Positions 24,131 through 32,692 of a stretch of DNA of 64,000 nt are shown here, in pieces (position 1 is the first letter of the stretch; each line of letters starts with the position of its first letter). The translations under genes were made by a program, and so were the position numbers. This DNA is from Faecalibacterium sp. HTF-F (lineage in GTDB: Bacteria > Bacillota > Clostridia > Oscillospirales > Ruminococcaceae). The notes under the pieces are model-generated. The model was not told the DNA's origin and searched no databases. It was given only the letters and a program-made list of their open reading frames with translations. The stretch lies in assembly GCF_023347535.1 (NCBI RefSeq), contig NZ_CP094473.1, forward strand, positions 248,001 through 312,000, given 5' to 3'.

Positions 24131-24973
24131 ATGGGTTTATTTCCTTCTGCAAACGACTTCAAAGCTGGCAAGGGCGTGGAAAAAGACGCCCCCCGCAAGA
24201 CTGGCATAGGCCGCTTTTTTGAGCTTGTGGGCCGTGATATGAACGGCATGTTCCTTGCAAACCTGCTGGCCTGCATCGGCTTTCTGCCGGTGATCTGTCT
24301 GGTGTACATCGGCTTTCTGGCAAACAGCCTGCCTGTCATGCTGGCAAGCGCGGTGGTAGGCGGCATTCTGGCAGGGCCTGCGCTGGCCGGCATGTACGAT
24401 ACCGTGCTGCGCGCCCTGCGCGATGAGGCCGGTTACTGGTGGGTGACCTACCGCCGCGCCTTCAAGCGCAACTTCAAGGCCAGCATTGCGCCGGGCATCT
24501 TCTACTGCGTCGTGGTCACGATGCAGATCTTCCTTGTGTATTTCTGCTTCAGCATGCTGGCGCAGGGCACCAATGTGGGCGTGCCGCTGTGGGTGGCCAC
24601 GGTGCTGAACCTGCTCATCTTCCAGATGCTGTTCGCCTACATGTGGCCGCAGGTGGTGCTGCTGGATCAGCCCTTCAGCCTGACGATGAAAAACAGCCTC
24701 AACTGCATGATCGCCTTCCTGCCCCACGCACTGGCGGCTGCCATCGTGCAGATCCTGTTCTGGGGCGTGGTGATCCTGTGCATGCCGCTGGGCCTGCTGC
24801 TGATGCTCATTTTCGGCTTCTGGTTCGTCACCGAGGTGTCCTGCCAGATCATCTACGGCGACATTGAAAAGGTATTCCACATCGAGGAGAGCATCCGCAA
24901 AATGAAGGATGCCGAGCTGGAAGCGGCCCTGAAAGAGGACTATGATTCCGGCGAGGACGACACCGAAAAATGA
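24131..24973 (+). CDS. YesL-like (DUF624-type) polytopic membrane protein
   Basis: It has 280 residues with about six membrane segments (about 45-65, 70-88, 120-145, 155-175, 195-215, 220-240), a basic loop RRAFKRNFKASIAPG between helices 2 and 3, and an acidic C-terminal tail. The ANLLACIGFLPVI and GPALAGMYDTVLRALRDE segments match the DUF624/YesL pattern. Family members often accompany sugar transport genes, but there is no such gene next to it here. The function is unknown. It begins a rightward run that continues with the C39-like and kinase-like genes. Confidence 0.75.
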   Translation: MGLFPSANDFKAGKGVEKDAPRKTGIGRFFELVGRDMNGMFLANLLACIGFLPVICLVYIGFLANSLPVMLASAVVGGILAGPALAGMYDTVLRALRDEAGYWWVTYRRAFKRNFKASIAPGIFYCVVVTMQIFLVYFCFSMLAQGTNVGVPLWVATVLNLLIFQMLFAYMWPQVVLLDQPFSLTMKNSLNCMIAFLPHALAAAIVQILFWGVVILCMPLGLLLMLIFGFWFVTEVSCQIIYGDIEKVFHIEESIRKMKDAELEAALKEDYDSGEDDTEK

Positions 24974-25051
24974 TCTTCTGCCGGGAAGCTTCTCAAAGAG
25001 CTTTCCGGGACCGACCGAACAGCGTGAATTTCAAGAAGGGAGATGTGTCCC

Positions 25052-26422
25052 ATGGAACAACGGAATAATCTGGTCCTGCAGGGCACCGAGACCTTCTCCC
25101 GCGGGCAGCTGGACAATGTGGCGCTGGACGGCGGTGCGCTGGTGCTGGACAGTGTGGCGGGCCGCTGCCTGCAGTACGGCAGCTACACCACGCCGGAGTT
25201 TGCCATGCCGCCGTTCTGCAACCTGAATGTCAGCTGGAACGCCTTTGCGCCCCACAACACCATGGTGGAGGTGCGCTGCCGGGTCTATGCCGGCAGCCGA
25301 TGGACCGGCTGGATGAGCTTTGGCAAGTGGGCACCGGGTTATCCCCGCTGCAGCTGCACCTCCCAGAGCGACGACGGCATGATCTTCCTCATGGGCGATA
25401 CCGTGACCGTGGCAACGCCCGGCGGCGGCACCGGCGTGCAGCTGCAGGTGAATCTTTCCACCAACGACGACAAGGTTTCGCCGCAGGTGCGGCTGCTGGC
25501 CGCTGCGGTGCGGCCGCTGGCGTGGGAAAAGCACAGCGGCCACCCGCTGAACCGGCAGCTCTATCTGCCGGAATACTGCCTTTCTGCCCACGACCCCAGC
25601 TTTGGCCGCACCATGGATCTGCCGCTGGTCATGGCGGCCCTGATGAACTGCTGGGGCGAGGATATCCTGCCCGAGGAAGTGGCCTACGTGATGGAGGACA
25701 TGGCTGACAGGACCACCGGCAATGCCGCATTTGCAGCGGCTGCGGCGGGTTGCTGCGGCTACCCCTGCTGGCAGGCATGGATGGACCTTGCCGACCTGCG
25801 CGCCCAGATCCACGACGGCTGCTGTGTGGCGGTGCAGGTGGAACGGCGCGTGCGGGGCCAGCGGGACCCGGTGCGGGTCTGGATGGGCCTGCGGGGCTTC
25901 GATCATGACGAGGCCCGGATGGTGGATCTGGTGCAGCTCAACGACCCTGCGGCAGATTCCGATGGCTCGGTGGGCACCACCATGGCGCTGGTGGATTTTA
26001 TGCGCTACTTTACCGGGCGGGCCATTGCCCTGCGCGCAAAGCCCCGCGACATTGCATCCAACCGCCCCCGGCGGCTGCGCTGTGAGCTTGTCCCCGGCAA
26101 GGAAGAGGGCGTTTATTTCTTTGAACAGCACGGTGAGACCGACCCGCTGCCGGAGGATTTTTCCGGCTGGACGGCCTACGCTCTGCACGACGGTGTGGCC
26201 CACGCCACCACCGCCCACCGTAATTTCCACTGCATGGAGCGCACCCGGGACGGCGGCATCCGCTTCCCGGCAGCGCAGATGGCCGAGGGCGGACGCTGCA
26301 GCGTGTACGCCGTGGACCAGACCGGCACCATGCGGGTGGCGGAGGTGCGGCTGCCCAAGCCGAAGCCTGCACCGGATACAGCACGACCGGCTTCCAAAGC
26401 ACAGGCAAAGCCGGAGAGATGA
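25052..26422 (+). CDS. C39-like papain-fold protein, probably without peptidase activity
   Basis: It has 456 residues and no signal peptide. Residues 1-170 are a beta-rich region with the SWNAFAPHNTMVEV, GSRWTGWMSFGKWAP and VQLQVNLSTND motifs that precede the peptidase in many C39-family proteins. The following part (about 175-335) keeps the fold signature (LPLVMAALMNCWGEDILPEEVAY, GYPCWQAW, VQLNDPAA). Where C39_2 members have CSPTS with the catalytic Cys, this protein has FGRTM, and the catalytic His region reads VRVWMGL. It is therefore likely an inactive homologue (inference by eye). The start at 25052 is chosen over 25043 by spacing from AAGGGAG. It is 78 bases after the YesL-like gene. 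Confidence 0.65.
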   Translation: MEQRNNLVLQGTETFSRGQLDNVALDGGALVLDSVAGRCLQYGSYTTPEFAMPPFCNLNVSWNAFAPHNTMVEVRCRVYAGSRWTGWMSFGKWAPGYPRCSCTSQSDDGMIFLMGDTVTVATPGGGTGVQLQVNLSTNDDKVSPQVRLLAAAVRPLAWEKHSGHPLNRQLYLPEYCLSAHDPSFGRTMDLPLVMAALMNCWGEDILPEEVAYVMEDMADRTTGNAAFAAAAAGCCGYPCWQAWMDLADLRAQIHDGCCVAVQVERRVRGQRDPVRVWMGLRGFDHDEARMVDLVQLNDPAADSDGSVGTTMALVDFMRYFTGRAIALRAKPRDIASNRPRRLRCELVPGKEEGVYFFEQHGETDPLPEDFSGWTAYALHDGVAHATTAHRNFHCMERTRDGGIRFPAAQMAEGGRCSVYAVDQTGTMRVAEVRLPKPKPAPDTARPASKAQAKPER

Positions 26423-26466
26423 CCGGCAGCACCTGAGCGAAATCATACACACAGGAGGAACACATT

Positions 26467-27072
26467 ATGGCAAAGACGATCATCACTTTGGGACGTGAAT
26501 ACTGCACGGGCGGCCGCTACATCGCAGAAGATGTGGCAAATGCACTGGGCATCAAGCTTTACGACAAAGAGCTGATCACCATGGCTGCAAAGCATTCCGG
26601 CCTTTCGGAAGAAGCTGTTGCCGCCAGTGAAAAGCGGCATACCCACAGCCTGCTGTACAGCCTGTACACCATGGGCAATGAGCTGCCGCTGGGCGATCAG
26701 GTGTTCATTCTTCAGAGCCGCATCATCAAGCAGCTGGCCGAGGAAGGCCCCTGCGTGATCCTGGGCCGCTGCGGCGACTACGTGCTGCGCGAGCGCAAGG
26801 ATGTGCTGCGCGTGTTCGTGTATGCACCCAAGGAGTGGCGGCTGGAATACGCAAAGACCAACCCGCTGGTCAAGGCCAAGGACGAAAAGGGCATCAAGGA
26901 AGAGGTGGAAAAGACCGACCGCAACCGCTCTGCCTACTACAACTACTACACCCAGAACCGCTGGGGCGATGCCCACAACTATGATCTGGCCATCAACGCA
27001 GCTCTCGGCCGCGAAACCTGCGTGAAGATGATCCTGGACGCAGCTGCCGCCAAGGAGAAGAACCTCGGCTGA
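26467..27072 (+). CDS. Cytidylate kinase-like family protein
   Basis: It has 201 residues and resembles the cytidylate kinase-like family (PF13189). The N-terminal TLGREYCTGGRYIAEDVANALG is a P-loop variant in which the usual GxGGSxGK is CTGGRYIAE, so nucleotide binding may differ from true Cmk. GRCGDYVL, the basic LIGD-like segment and the NYYTQNRWGDAHNYDLAIN stretch are typical of the family. Members of this group are common in Clostridia, and their substrate is not established. It follows the C39-like gene by 44 bases with an AGGAGG ribosome binding site and ends before a repeat-rich gap. Confidence 0.8.
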   Translation: MAKTIITLGREYCTGGRYIAEDVANALGIKLYDKELITMAAKHSGLSEEAVAASEKRHTHSLLYSLYTMGNELPLGDQVFILQSRIIKQLAEEGPCVILGRCGDYVLRERKDVLRVFVYAPKEWRLEYAKTNPLVKAKDEKGIKEEVEKTDRNRSAYYNYYTQNRWGDAHNYDLAINAALGRETCVKMILDAAAAKEKNLG

Positions 27073-27107
27073 CCGCCGGAGCGCTTCAAAAATAAAACAA
27101 CGATGAT

Positions 27108-27232
27108 TCGTGGGTAGGGTGTGCAAGCGCCCTGCCCACGTTTCGGGCAACGGCGACGACCGCGGCCTGCGGCCAAAGACTTCCCCCGGCCGGGGGAAGA
27201 TGTCGCATAGCGACAAAAGAGGGAATGCAGGG
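27108..27232. repeat. GC-rich intergenic repeat with the CTTCCCCCGG module
   Basis: Within the 338-base gap 27073-27410, bases 27109-27140 form a CGTGGGTAGGG / CCCTGCCCACG hairpin. Bases 27178-27225 carry the palindromic module GACTTCCCCCGG...GGGGGAAGATGTC...GACAAAAG also found at about 29675-29750 and 50643-50695. Bases 27233-27400 hold nothing I can identify apart from the ribosome binding site of the next gene. Confidence 0.65.
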
Positions 27233-27410
27233 AGGAGCCGTTGGGGCAGCGGCCAGCAGGACACGAGTGCCGCATGGGCGGTCACGAAGTGGACGCTGGG
27301 AGCCGCAACCCGGGCGCTGATGCCGTTTCCGGTTTTCAGAAGCCCTGCCAGCTGCACAAGTGCGGCAATATGTCTCTTGCAAAAACCATCTCAAGTCAAA
27401 AGGAGCAAAC

Positions 27411-28793
27411 GTGGAAACAAAGCAATCCCAAACCTCTCCCGCCGCGCGGGAAAATATCATGGGCACCATGGAGATCAACCCTCTGCTGGTCAAGCTGAGC
27501 GTACCCATGATGATCTCCATGCTGGTGCAGGCACTTTACAACGTGGTGGACTCGGTGTTCGTGTCCCATGTGAGCGAAAGCGCCCTCACCGCCGTCTCGC
27601 TGGCGTTCTCGCTGCAGAACGTGATGATCGCCGTGGGCGTGGGCACCGGCGTGGGCGTCAACGCCCTGCTGTCCAAGAGTCTGGGCGAAAAGAACCAGCA
27701 CCGTGCCAACGTTACGGCAGAGAACGGCATCTTTCTTTCACTGTGCAGCTTTGTGGTGTTTCTGGTCATCGGCCTTACCTGCATGAAGCCCTATTTCTAT
27801 GCGCAGACCAGTGATGCAGCCATTGCCCAGCAGGGCATCCAGTATCTTTCGGTGTGCTGCATCTTCAGTCTGGGCCTTTTCACCCAGACCATGGGCGAAA
27901 AGCTGCTGGCCGCGACCGGCCGCACCCAGCTGAGCATGATCAGCCAGCTGGTGGGTGCAGTGGTGAACATCATTCTGGACCCCATCTTCATCTTTGGCTA
28001 CTGCGGGCAGGCGCTGTCCGGCACCACCGGTGCAGCTGTGGCAACGGTCATCGGCCAGTTCTGCGGCGCAGGCATGACCCTGTTCTTCAACCTGAACAAA
28101 AACCCGGATATCCAGATCAGCTTCAAGGGCTTCCGGCCCAGTGCCAAGGCCATTGGCCGCATCTACACGGTGGGTCTGCCCAGCATCGCCATGCAGTGCG
28201 TGGGCAGCCTGATGACCTTTGGCATGAACCTGATCCTCATGGCCTTCTCGGCTACGGCGGTGGCGGTGTTTGGCGTCTACTTCAAGCTGCAGAGCTTCGT
28301 GTTCATGCCCATTTTCGGCCTGAACAACGGCATGGTGCCCATCATCAGCTACAACTATGGTGCCCGCAGGCCGGACCGCGTGAAAAAGACCATCAAGCTG
28401 GCGGTGTGCTATGCCGAAGGCATCATGCTGGTGGGCTTCTGCATCTTCCAGTTCGCGCCCCGGCAGGTGCTGGGCATCTTTGCGGCCAGCGATGCCATGC
28501 TGGCCATCGGCGTCCCGGCCATGCGCATCATCTGCCTGCATTTCCTGCTGGCGGGTGCCAGCATCGTGCTCAGCTCGGTGTTTCAGGCACTGGGCAACGG
28601 CATCTTCAGCCTCATCGTTTCGGTCTGCCGTCAGCTGTTCGTGCTGCTGCCGGCCGCATGGCTGCTGGCACAGACCGGCAATGTCAACAATGTCTGGTGG
28701 GCCTTCTTCATCGCTGAGATCGTCAGTGTCCTGATGAGTCTGGCCTTCTATGCGCGTATCAACAAAACGACCATCGCACCCCTGTACCACTGA
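27411..28793 (+). CDS. MATE family efflux transporter
   Basis: It has 460 residues with about 12 membrane helices in two similar halves. Seen: PMMISMLVQALYNVVDSVFVSHVSE at the first helix and loop, GTGVGVNALLSKSLGEK, and the second-half counterpart GLPSIAMQCVGSLMTFGMNLIL. MATE pumps export cationic drugs or metabolites with Na+ or H+. The GTG at 27411 is chosen because AAAAGGAG lies at 27399-27406 just before it and the family alignment starts nearby. The upstream open frame has no ribosome binding site. It precedes the DUF308 gene by 47 bases and may be cotranscribed with it. Confidence 0.92.
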   Translation: METKQSQTSPAARENIMGTMEINPLLVKLSVPMMISMLVQALYNVVDSVFVSHVSESALTAVSLAFSLQNVMIAVGVGTGVGVNALLSKSLGEKNQHRANVTAENGIFLSLCSFVVFLVIGLTCMKPYFYAQTSDAAIAQQGIQYLSVCCIFSLGLFTQTMGEKLLAATGRTQLSMISQLVGAVVNIILDPIFIFGYCGQALSGTTGAAVATVIGQFCGAGMTLFFNLNKNPDIQISFKGFRPSAKAIGRIYTVGLPSIAMQCVGSLMTFGMNLILMAFSATAVAVFGVYFKLQSFVFMPIFGLNNGMVPIISYNYGARRPDRVKKTIKLAVCYAEGIMLVGFCIFQFAPRQVLGIFAASDAMLAIGVPAMRIICLHFLLAGASIVLSSVFQALGNGIFSLIVSVCRQLFVLLPAAWLLAQTGNVNNVWWAFFIAEIVSVLMSLAFYARINKTTIAPLYH

Positions 28794-28840
28794 CCCGGGT
28801 GCGGGCAGACGGCCCTGCAAACGAAAGGAACGTGAACTCT

Positions 28841-29545
28841 ATGGTAAAAAAGCTGAAGTGGAATCTGGTCCTCATGAGTCTGCTGTATCTGGGTCTGGGC
28901 GTTTTTCTGGTTATGAAGCCCGGTACGGCCCTCAACATCGTGTGCTATGCGCTGGGCGGCGTGGTGCTGGCCTGCGCAGCGGTGCAGCTGGTTCGCTACT
29001 TTGCGGTGGAGCGCGGGGTGTTCCAGAGCCAGCTTACCCTGGTCTCCGGCATCGTGTGTCTGGCGCTGGGGGCTTTCCTCATCATCCGCAGCGACATCGT
29101 GGTGAGCATCCTGCCCATCGTGTTCGGCCTGTTCGTCATTTTTGATGCCATTGGCCGGGTGCAGAATGCGCTGGACCTGCGCCGCTGCGGCTACGACAGC
29201 TGGAAAGGGTTCCTGTTCCTGCCGGTGCTCAGCGTGGTGCTGGGCGTGGTGCTGGTCATCAACCCCTTCGGTGCCATGGAAACGCTGGTGATGGCCATTG
29301 GCATCATCCTCATCGTGGAGGGTGCCATCAACCTGCTCAGCGCCCTGTACACGGTGCTGGCCGTGCGCCGCTTTACCAAGCTGCACCCGGAGACCCAGTC
29401 CATGCTGGAGTCCTTGACCGGCGAAGACCTGAACGGTGACGGTGTGGTTGCCCCGGATGTGACCCGCACCGATGCCGAGGCCAGTGCTGTGGAGCTGGAT
29501 GAGGTGGACGAGAGTGCCACTGTGGAGCAGGAAAACGAGAAATAA
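28841..29545 (+). CDS. DUF308/HdeD-like membrane protein
   Basis: It has 234 residues. Six membrane segments are arranged as three repeated pairs (about 8-25, 30-50, 62-80, 85-105, 122-140, 145-165), each pair with the GxxLxxxPxxxxxxxxxxxGxxxxxxG pattern of the HdeD/DUF308 family: VFLVMKPGTALNIVCYALGG and VVLVINPFGAMETLVMAIG. An acidic cytoplasmic tail (about 185-234) follows. HdeD of E. coli relates to acid resistance, but that function is not transferable here. The ATG at 28841 follows GAAAGGAA. The next repeat begins immediately after its stop codon. Confidence 0.85.
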   Translation: MVKKLKWNLVLMSLLYLGLGVFLVMKPGTALNIVCYALGGVVLACAAVQLVRYFAVERGVFQSQLTLVSGIVCLALGAFLIIRSDIVVSILPIVFGLFVIFDAIGRVQNALDLRRCGYDSWKGFLFLPVLSVVLGVVLVINPFGAMETLVMAIGIILIVEGAINLLSALYTVLAVRRFTKLHPETQSMLESLTGEDLNGDGVVAPDVTRTDAEASAVELDEVDESATVEQENEK

Positions 29546-29782
29546 ACCCTCTCAGGCGCTCCGCGCCAGCTCTCCCGAAGGGCGAGCTTAATGCGCTGTT
29601 TTGATGACGTTTTCCTCATACTGTGAAGAAGGTGTACCCTTTCTTCCGCAGGAAAAAGCTCCCCCTGAGAAGACAGATTTCCCCCGGCCGGGACAGATTC
29701 TCCCCGCGCCGGGGAGAAATGTCACCGCAGGTGACAAAAAGGGGAATCTGGCAACGCCGTCAGGCGTTGACTGAGAGGGTTT
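29546..29782. repeat. CCCTCTCAG-type palindromic repeat, copy 4, composite
   Basis: It opens AACCCTCTCAGGCG and closes GACTGAGAGGGTTTT, forming the family's inverted ends. The 5' part holds AGCTCTCCCGAAGGGCGAGCT, and the middle (29672-29755) holds the CCCCGCGCCGGGGAGAAATGTCA module of the 27108 and 50503 repeats. This gap of 270 bases separates the DUF308 and FAD dehydrogenase genes. Confidence 0.8.
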
Positions 29783-29815
29783 TATACTAACGACTAAGCA
29801 AAGGAAAAAGAGAAA

Positions 29816-31222
29816 ATGGAAAAGTACGATCTGATCATCGTGGGCGCCGGTCCGGCCGGCATCTTTACCGCTGTGGAGCTGCTGCGCCACGGCAGCAAAA
29901 AGAAGATCCTTCTGGTGGAAAAGGGCAAGCCGGTGGAAAAGCGGCACTGCCCCAAGGCCGAAGTGGGCCACTGCGTCAACTGCCGCCCCACCTGCGCCAT
30001 CACCACCGGCTTTTCCGGTGCAGGTGCCTTCTCGGACGGCAAGCTGAGCCTCTCCTATGAGGTGGGCGGCGACCTGCCCACCCTGATCGGAGAGGAGTTT
30101 GCACAGGAGCTCATCGACTACACTGACAAGATCTATCTTGAGTTCGGCGCAGACCCCCATGTGGAGGGTATCTACACCGGCGAGGAGATCAAGGAGATCC
30201 GCAAGAACGCCATCCATGCCGGCCTGAAGCTGGTGGACTGCCCGATCCGCCATCTGGGCACCGAGAAGGCACAGCAGCTGTATCTGGCCATTCAGAACCA
30301 TCTGGCCGACAGCGGCGTGGAGATGCTGTTCAATACCGAGTGCGAGAACATCATCCTTGAGAACGAGGAGTGCAAGGGCGTGCTGCTGAAGGACGGCGAT
30401 CAGGTCCGGCCTGTGTATGCAGATACCGTGGTCATCGGCACCGGCCGCCGCGGCGCAGACTGGCTGGAAAAGATCTGCACGGAGCACCACATCGCCCATA
30501 AGCCCGGCACCGTGGACATCGGCGTGCGCGTGGAGTGCCGCAACGAGGTCATGGAAAAGGTGAACAAGGTGCTGTATGAGTCCAAGCTCATCGGCTACCC
30601 TAAGCCCTGGAAGAACAAGGTGCGCACCTTCTGCCAGAACCCCGGCGGCTTTGTGGCGCAGGAGAACTACGACAACGACCTTGCCGTGGTCAACGGCCAC
30701 AGCTTCAAGGAGAAAAAGAGCGAGAACACCAACCTTGCCATTCTGGTCTCCCACAACTTTACCGAGCCCTTCAACCAGCCTATCGCCTACGCCCAGAAGG
30801 TGGGCGAGCTGACCAACATGCTGGGCGCAGGCCACATCATGGTGCAGCGCTACGGCGACATTCTGGACGGCAAGCGCACGTGGCAGAAGGAGCTGGCACA
30901 GTCCAACGTGAAGCCCACCCTGAAGGACGCCGTGGCAGGCGACATCACCGCCGCCATGCCCTACCGCGCCATGACCAACATCATCGAGTTCATCAAGATG
31001 CTGGATATGGTGGTGCCCGGCTTTGCCGCCAACGAGACCCTGCTGTACAGCCCGGAGCTGAAGTTCTACTCCAACAAGGTGAAGATGGACGAGAACTTGG
31101 ACACCAACATCAAGGGCCTGCACTGTCTGGGCGACTCCTCCGGCTGGACCCGCGGCCTGATGATGGCTTCGGTCATGGGCGTGCTCATGGGCCGGAAGCT
31201 GGCCGAGAAGGAAGGCTGCTGA
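29816..31222 (+). CDS. FAD-dependent dehydrogenase, COG2509-like
   Basis: It has 468 residues. The N-terminal FAD-binding fold YDLIIVGAGPAGIFTAVELL (about 4-23) is followed by a Cys-rich insert (CPKAEVGHCVNCRPTC, about 43-58) and the GFSGAGAFSDGKLSLS segment characteristic of the uncharacterised COG2509 family. The C-terminal FAD contact is GLHCLGDSSGWTRGLMMASVMG. The four cysteines could bind a metal or form a redox site, which I infer from spacing only. Family members are often annotated as putative dehydrogenases with unknown substrate. The start follows AAGGAAAAAGAG. It is monocistronic with a strong terminator. Confidence 0.85.
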   Translation: MEKYDLIIVGAGPAGIFTAVELLRHGSKKKILLVEKGKPVEKRHCPKAEVGHCVNCRPTCAITTGFSGAGAFSDGKLSLSYEVGGDLPTLIGEEFAQELIDYTDKIYLEFGADPHVEGIYTGEEIKEIRKNAIHAGLKLVDCPIRHLGTEKAQQLYLAIQNHLADSGVEMLFNTECENIILENEECKGVLLKDGDQVRPVYADTVVIGTGRRGADWLEKICTEHHIAHKPGTVDIGVRVECRNEVMEKVNKVLYESKLIGYPKPWKNKVRTFCQNPGGFVAQENYDNDLAVVNGHSFKEKKSENTNLAILVSHNFTEPFNQPIAYAQKVGELTNMLGAGHIMVQRYGDILDGKRTWQKELAQSNVKPTLKDAVAGDITAAMPYRAMTNIIEFIKMLDMVVPGFAANETLLYSPELKFYSNKVKMDENLDTNIKGLHCLGDSSGWTRGLMMASVMGVLMGRKLAEKEGC

Positions 31223-31242
31223 AAACAAGCATCAACGAAAAC

Positions 31243-31279
31243 AAAAAATCCCGGCACCGCAAGGTGTCGGGATTTTTTA
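31243..31279. terminator. Bidirectional terminator
   Basis: AAAAAATCCCGGCACC / GGTGTCGGGATTTTTT closes both the FAD dehydrogenase gene and the convergent cyclophilin gene. Confidence 0.92.
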
Positions 31280-31289
31280 GGTTTAAAAA

Positions 31290-31766
31290 TCAGCCCTCGA
31301 TGAGCTCCACGGTCTTCATCTTGACCGGGGTGGTGGGCTTGTCGTTCCAGTCGGTGCGGACCGCTGCGATCTTATCCACAACATCCATGCCTGCAACCAC
31401 CTTGCCGAAGGCGGCGTACTGGCCGTCCAGATGGGGTGCATCCTGATGCATGATGAAGAACTGGCTGCCGGCGCTATTGGGGTTCATGGCGCGTGCCATG
31501 CTGATGACGCCGCGGGTGTGCTTGATAGGGTTGTTCACGCCGTTGGCGGCAAACTCGCCCTTGATGTTCCAGCCGGGGCCGCCGGTGCCGTTGCCCAGCG
31601 GGCAGCCGCCCTGGATCATGAAGCCGGGGATCACGCGGTGGAAGGTCAGGCCGTTGTAAAAGCCCTCGCTGACCAGCTTCTTGAAATTCTCACAGGTGAT
31701 AGGAGCGGCTTCTTCGTTCAGCTCGATATCGATGATGCCGCCGTCTTCCATAGTAATGCGAACCAT
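31290..31766 (-). CDS. Cyclophilin-type peptidyl-prolyl cis-trans isomerase
   Basis: It has 158 residues, probably cytoplasmic because there is no signal peptide. Seen: the active-site region [13 protein letters not shown] with the catalytic Arg and Phe, [16 protein letters not shown] with the Gln and Phe of the active site, and the conserved [17 protein letters not shown]. The ATG at 31766 ([10 protein letters not shown]) is chosen because cyclophilin homology begins there and AAGGAG lies upstream. It is monocistronic, with a promoter at 31872-31845. Confidence 0.94.
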   Translation of the reverse strand: MVRITMEDGGIIDIELNEEAAPITCENFKKLVSEGFYNGLTFHRVIPGFMIQGGCPLGNGTGGPGWNIKGEFAANGVNNPIKHTRGVISMARAMNPNSAGSQFFIMHQDAPHLDGQYAAFGKVVAGMDVVDKIAAVRTDWNDKPTTPVKMKTVELIEG

Positions 31767-31844
31767 AACGCTACAATACTCCTTTTGTGTTGCCCCGCAG
31801 CAGTGCGGGAGTGTTCGGCAGAAGGCCTGCCGGATATCTCTTAT

Positions 31845-31872
31845 AGTATACCATAGGTTTTGGGGGTTGCAA
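31845..31872 (-). promoter_or_regulatory. Promoter of the cyclophilin gene
   Basis: Read leftward, TTGCAA (31872-31867) and TATACT (31850-31845) are 16 bases apart. Confidence 0.6.
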
Positions 31873-31894
31873 CGGCGCAGATGCAACGTTTTTG

Positions 31895-32692
31895 TTAAAA
31901 TTCATCTTTCATCTCCACCATATCGGCCCAGAAGCGCTTGGGGCAATGGCTCATGCGGCCTTTTTCGTTGTGACGCGCCTGAATTTCCAGCGTTTTGTAG
32001 AACTGGGTCCACAGGGCCTGAAACTGCTGCTCCCGCTCGCTGGGCGGCGGCAGCTCCAGCGGTGCAGCCAGCTCCAGCAGCCGGGTCTTGTGCGCCTGCT
32101 GCAGCAGCACGGCCTGATGCACGGCATCGTAGATCAGAAAGTCCTCTTCCGGGAACCGTCCGCAGAAATGGGGCCGCAGCAGCGGCAGGATGTAGTTTTT
32201 GGGGTGGATGACGGCCCCCAGCATCCCGTCATGCTCCTCGAAGCGGACGAAGCCCTGAAACTTGTCCACCTCCCAGTCCAGACTCTTTTTCATTTCGTAC
32301 AGCGGGGCCACGTCCGGGTGGCCGGTGCGCTTTACGGTGCCGGGGCCTAGGGCAAAGGCCAGATGCAGAAAGCGGATGAGCAGCAGCTCCTTGTCCTCCC
32401 GCCCGGAGAGGAAATCCCGGCTGACAAGATACTCGGTCTCAGCCCCCAGCTTTCTGCCAAAGCTGGCGAACACCCGCTGCGCCCGGACGTGGTCGGTGGG
32501 GATGTCCTTCACCGGATAAAGCGTGGAGGTCTCCCGCTGGGGCGTCCACACTGCAAAGGGAATCTCGTGCTGGGCAAAGCTCTCGAATACACAGCACAAA
32601 AAGCCCTCAAAGCTGCCATCGTAGAGATAGACCACATCCGCATCGTGGAGCCTGCGGGCTCTCTGCGGGTTCACAGTGCCTTCGCCAGACAT
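31895..32692 (-). CDS. TIGR03915-type (DUF4130) putative DNA metabolism protein
   Basis: It has 265 residues. The start [20 protein letters not shown] (about 20-39) and C-terminal [25 protein letters not shown] (about 230-254) are hallmarks of the TIGR03915/DUF4130 family, which is predicted to act in DNA metabolism because it is found beside a radical SAM protein of TIGR03916 type and is related to a domain fused to uracil-DNA glycosylase-like proteins. No biochemical function is established. Here its start codon lies 22 bases inside the end of exactly that radical SAM gene, so the two are translationally coupled. The ribosome binding site is GAGG, inside the upstream gene. Confidence 0.88.
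   Translation of the reverse strand: MSGEGTVNPQRARRLHDADVVYLYDGSFEGFLCCVFESFAQHEIPFAVWTPQRETSTLYPVKDIPTDHVRAQRVFASFGRKLGAETEYLVSRDFLSGREDKELLLIRFLHLAFALGPGTVKRTGHPDVAPLYEMKKSLDWEVDKFQGFVRFEEHDGMLGAVIHPKNYILPLLRPHFCGRFPEEDFLIYDAVHQAVLLQQAHKTRLLELAAPLELPPPSEREQQFQALWTQFYKTLEIQARHNEKGRMSHCPKRFWADMVEMKDEF

Noticed and set aside
24979..25009. Stem-loop CCGGGAAGCT...AGCTTTCCGG after the YesL-like gene as a terminator
   Set aside because: No T tract follows, and the C39-like gene starts soon after with a good ribosome binding site; it may be a processing or stability hairpin.
27233..27400. Riboswitch before the MATE transporter
   Set aside because: The region is GC-rich but I could not match a guanidine, PreQ1, or yybP-type consensus. 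A covariance-model search would decide.
29588..31228. A 546-codon minus-strand frame over the FAD dehydrogenase gene
   Set aside because: Antisense to a gene with clear FAD motifs, with no ribosome binding site and no homology.
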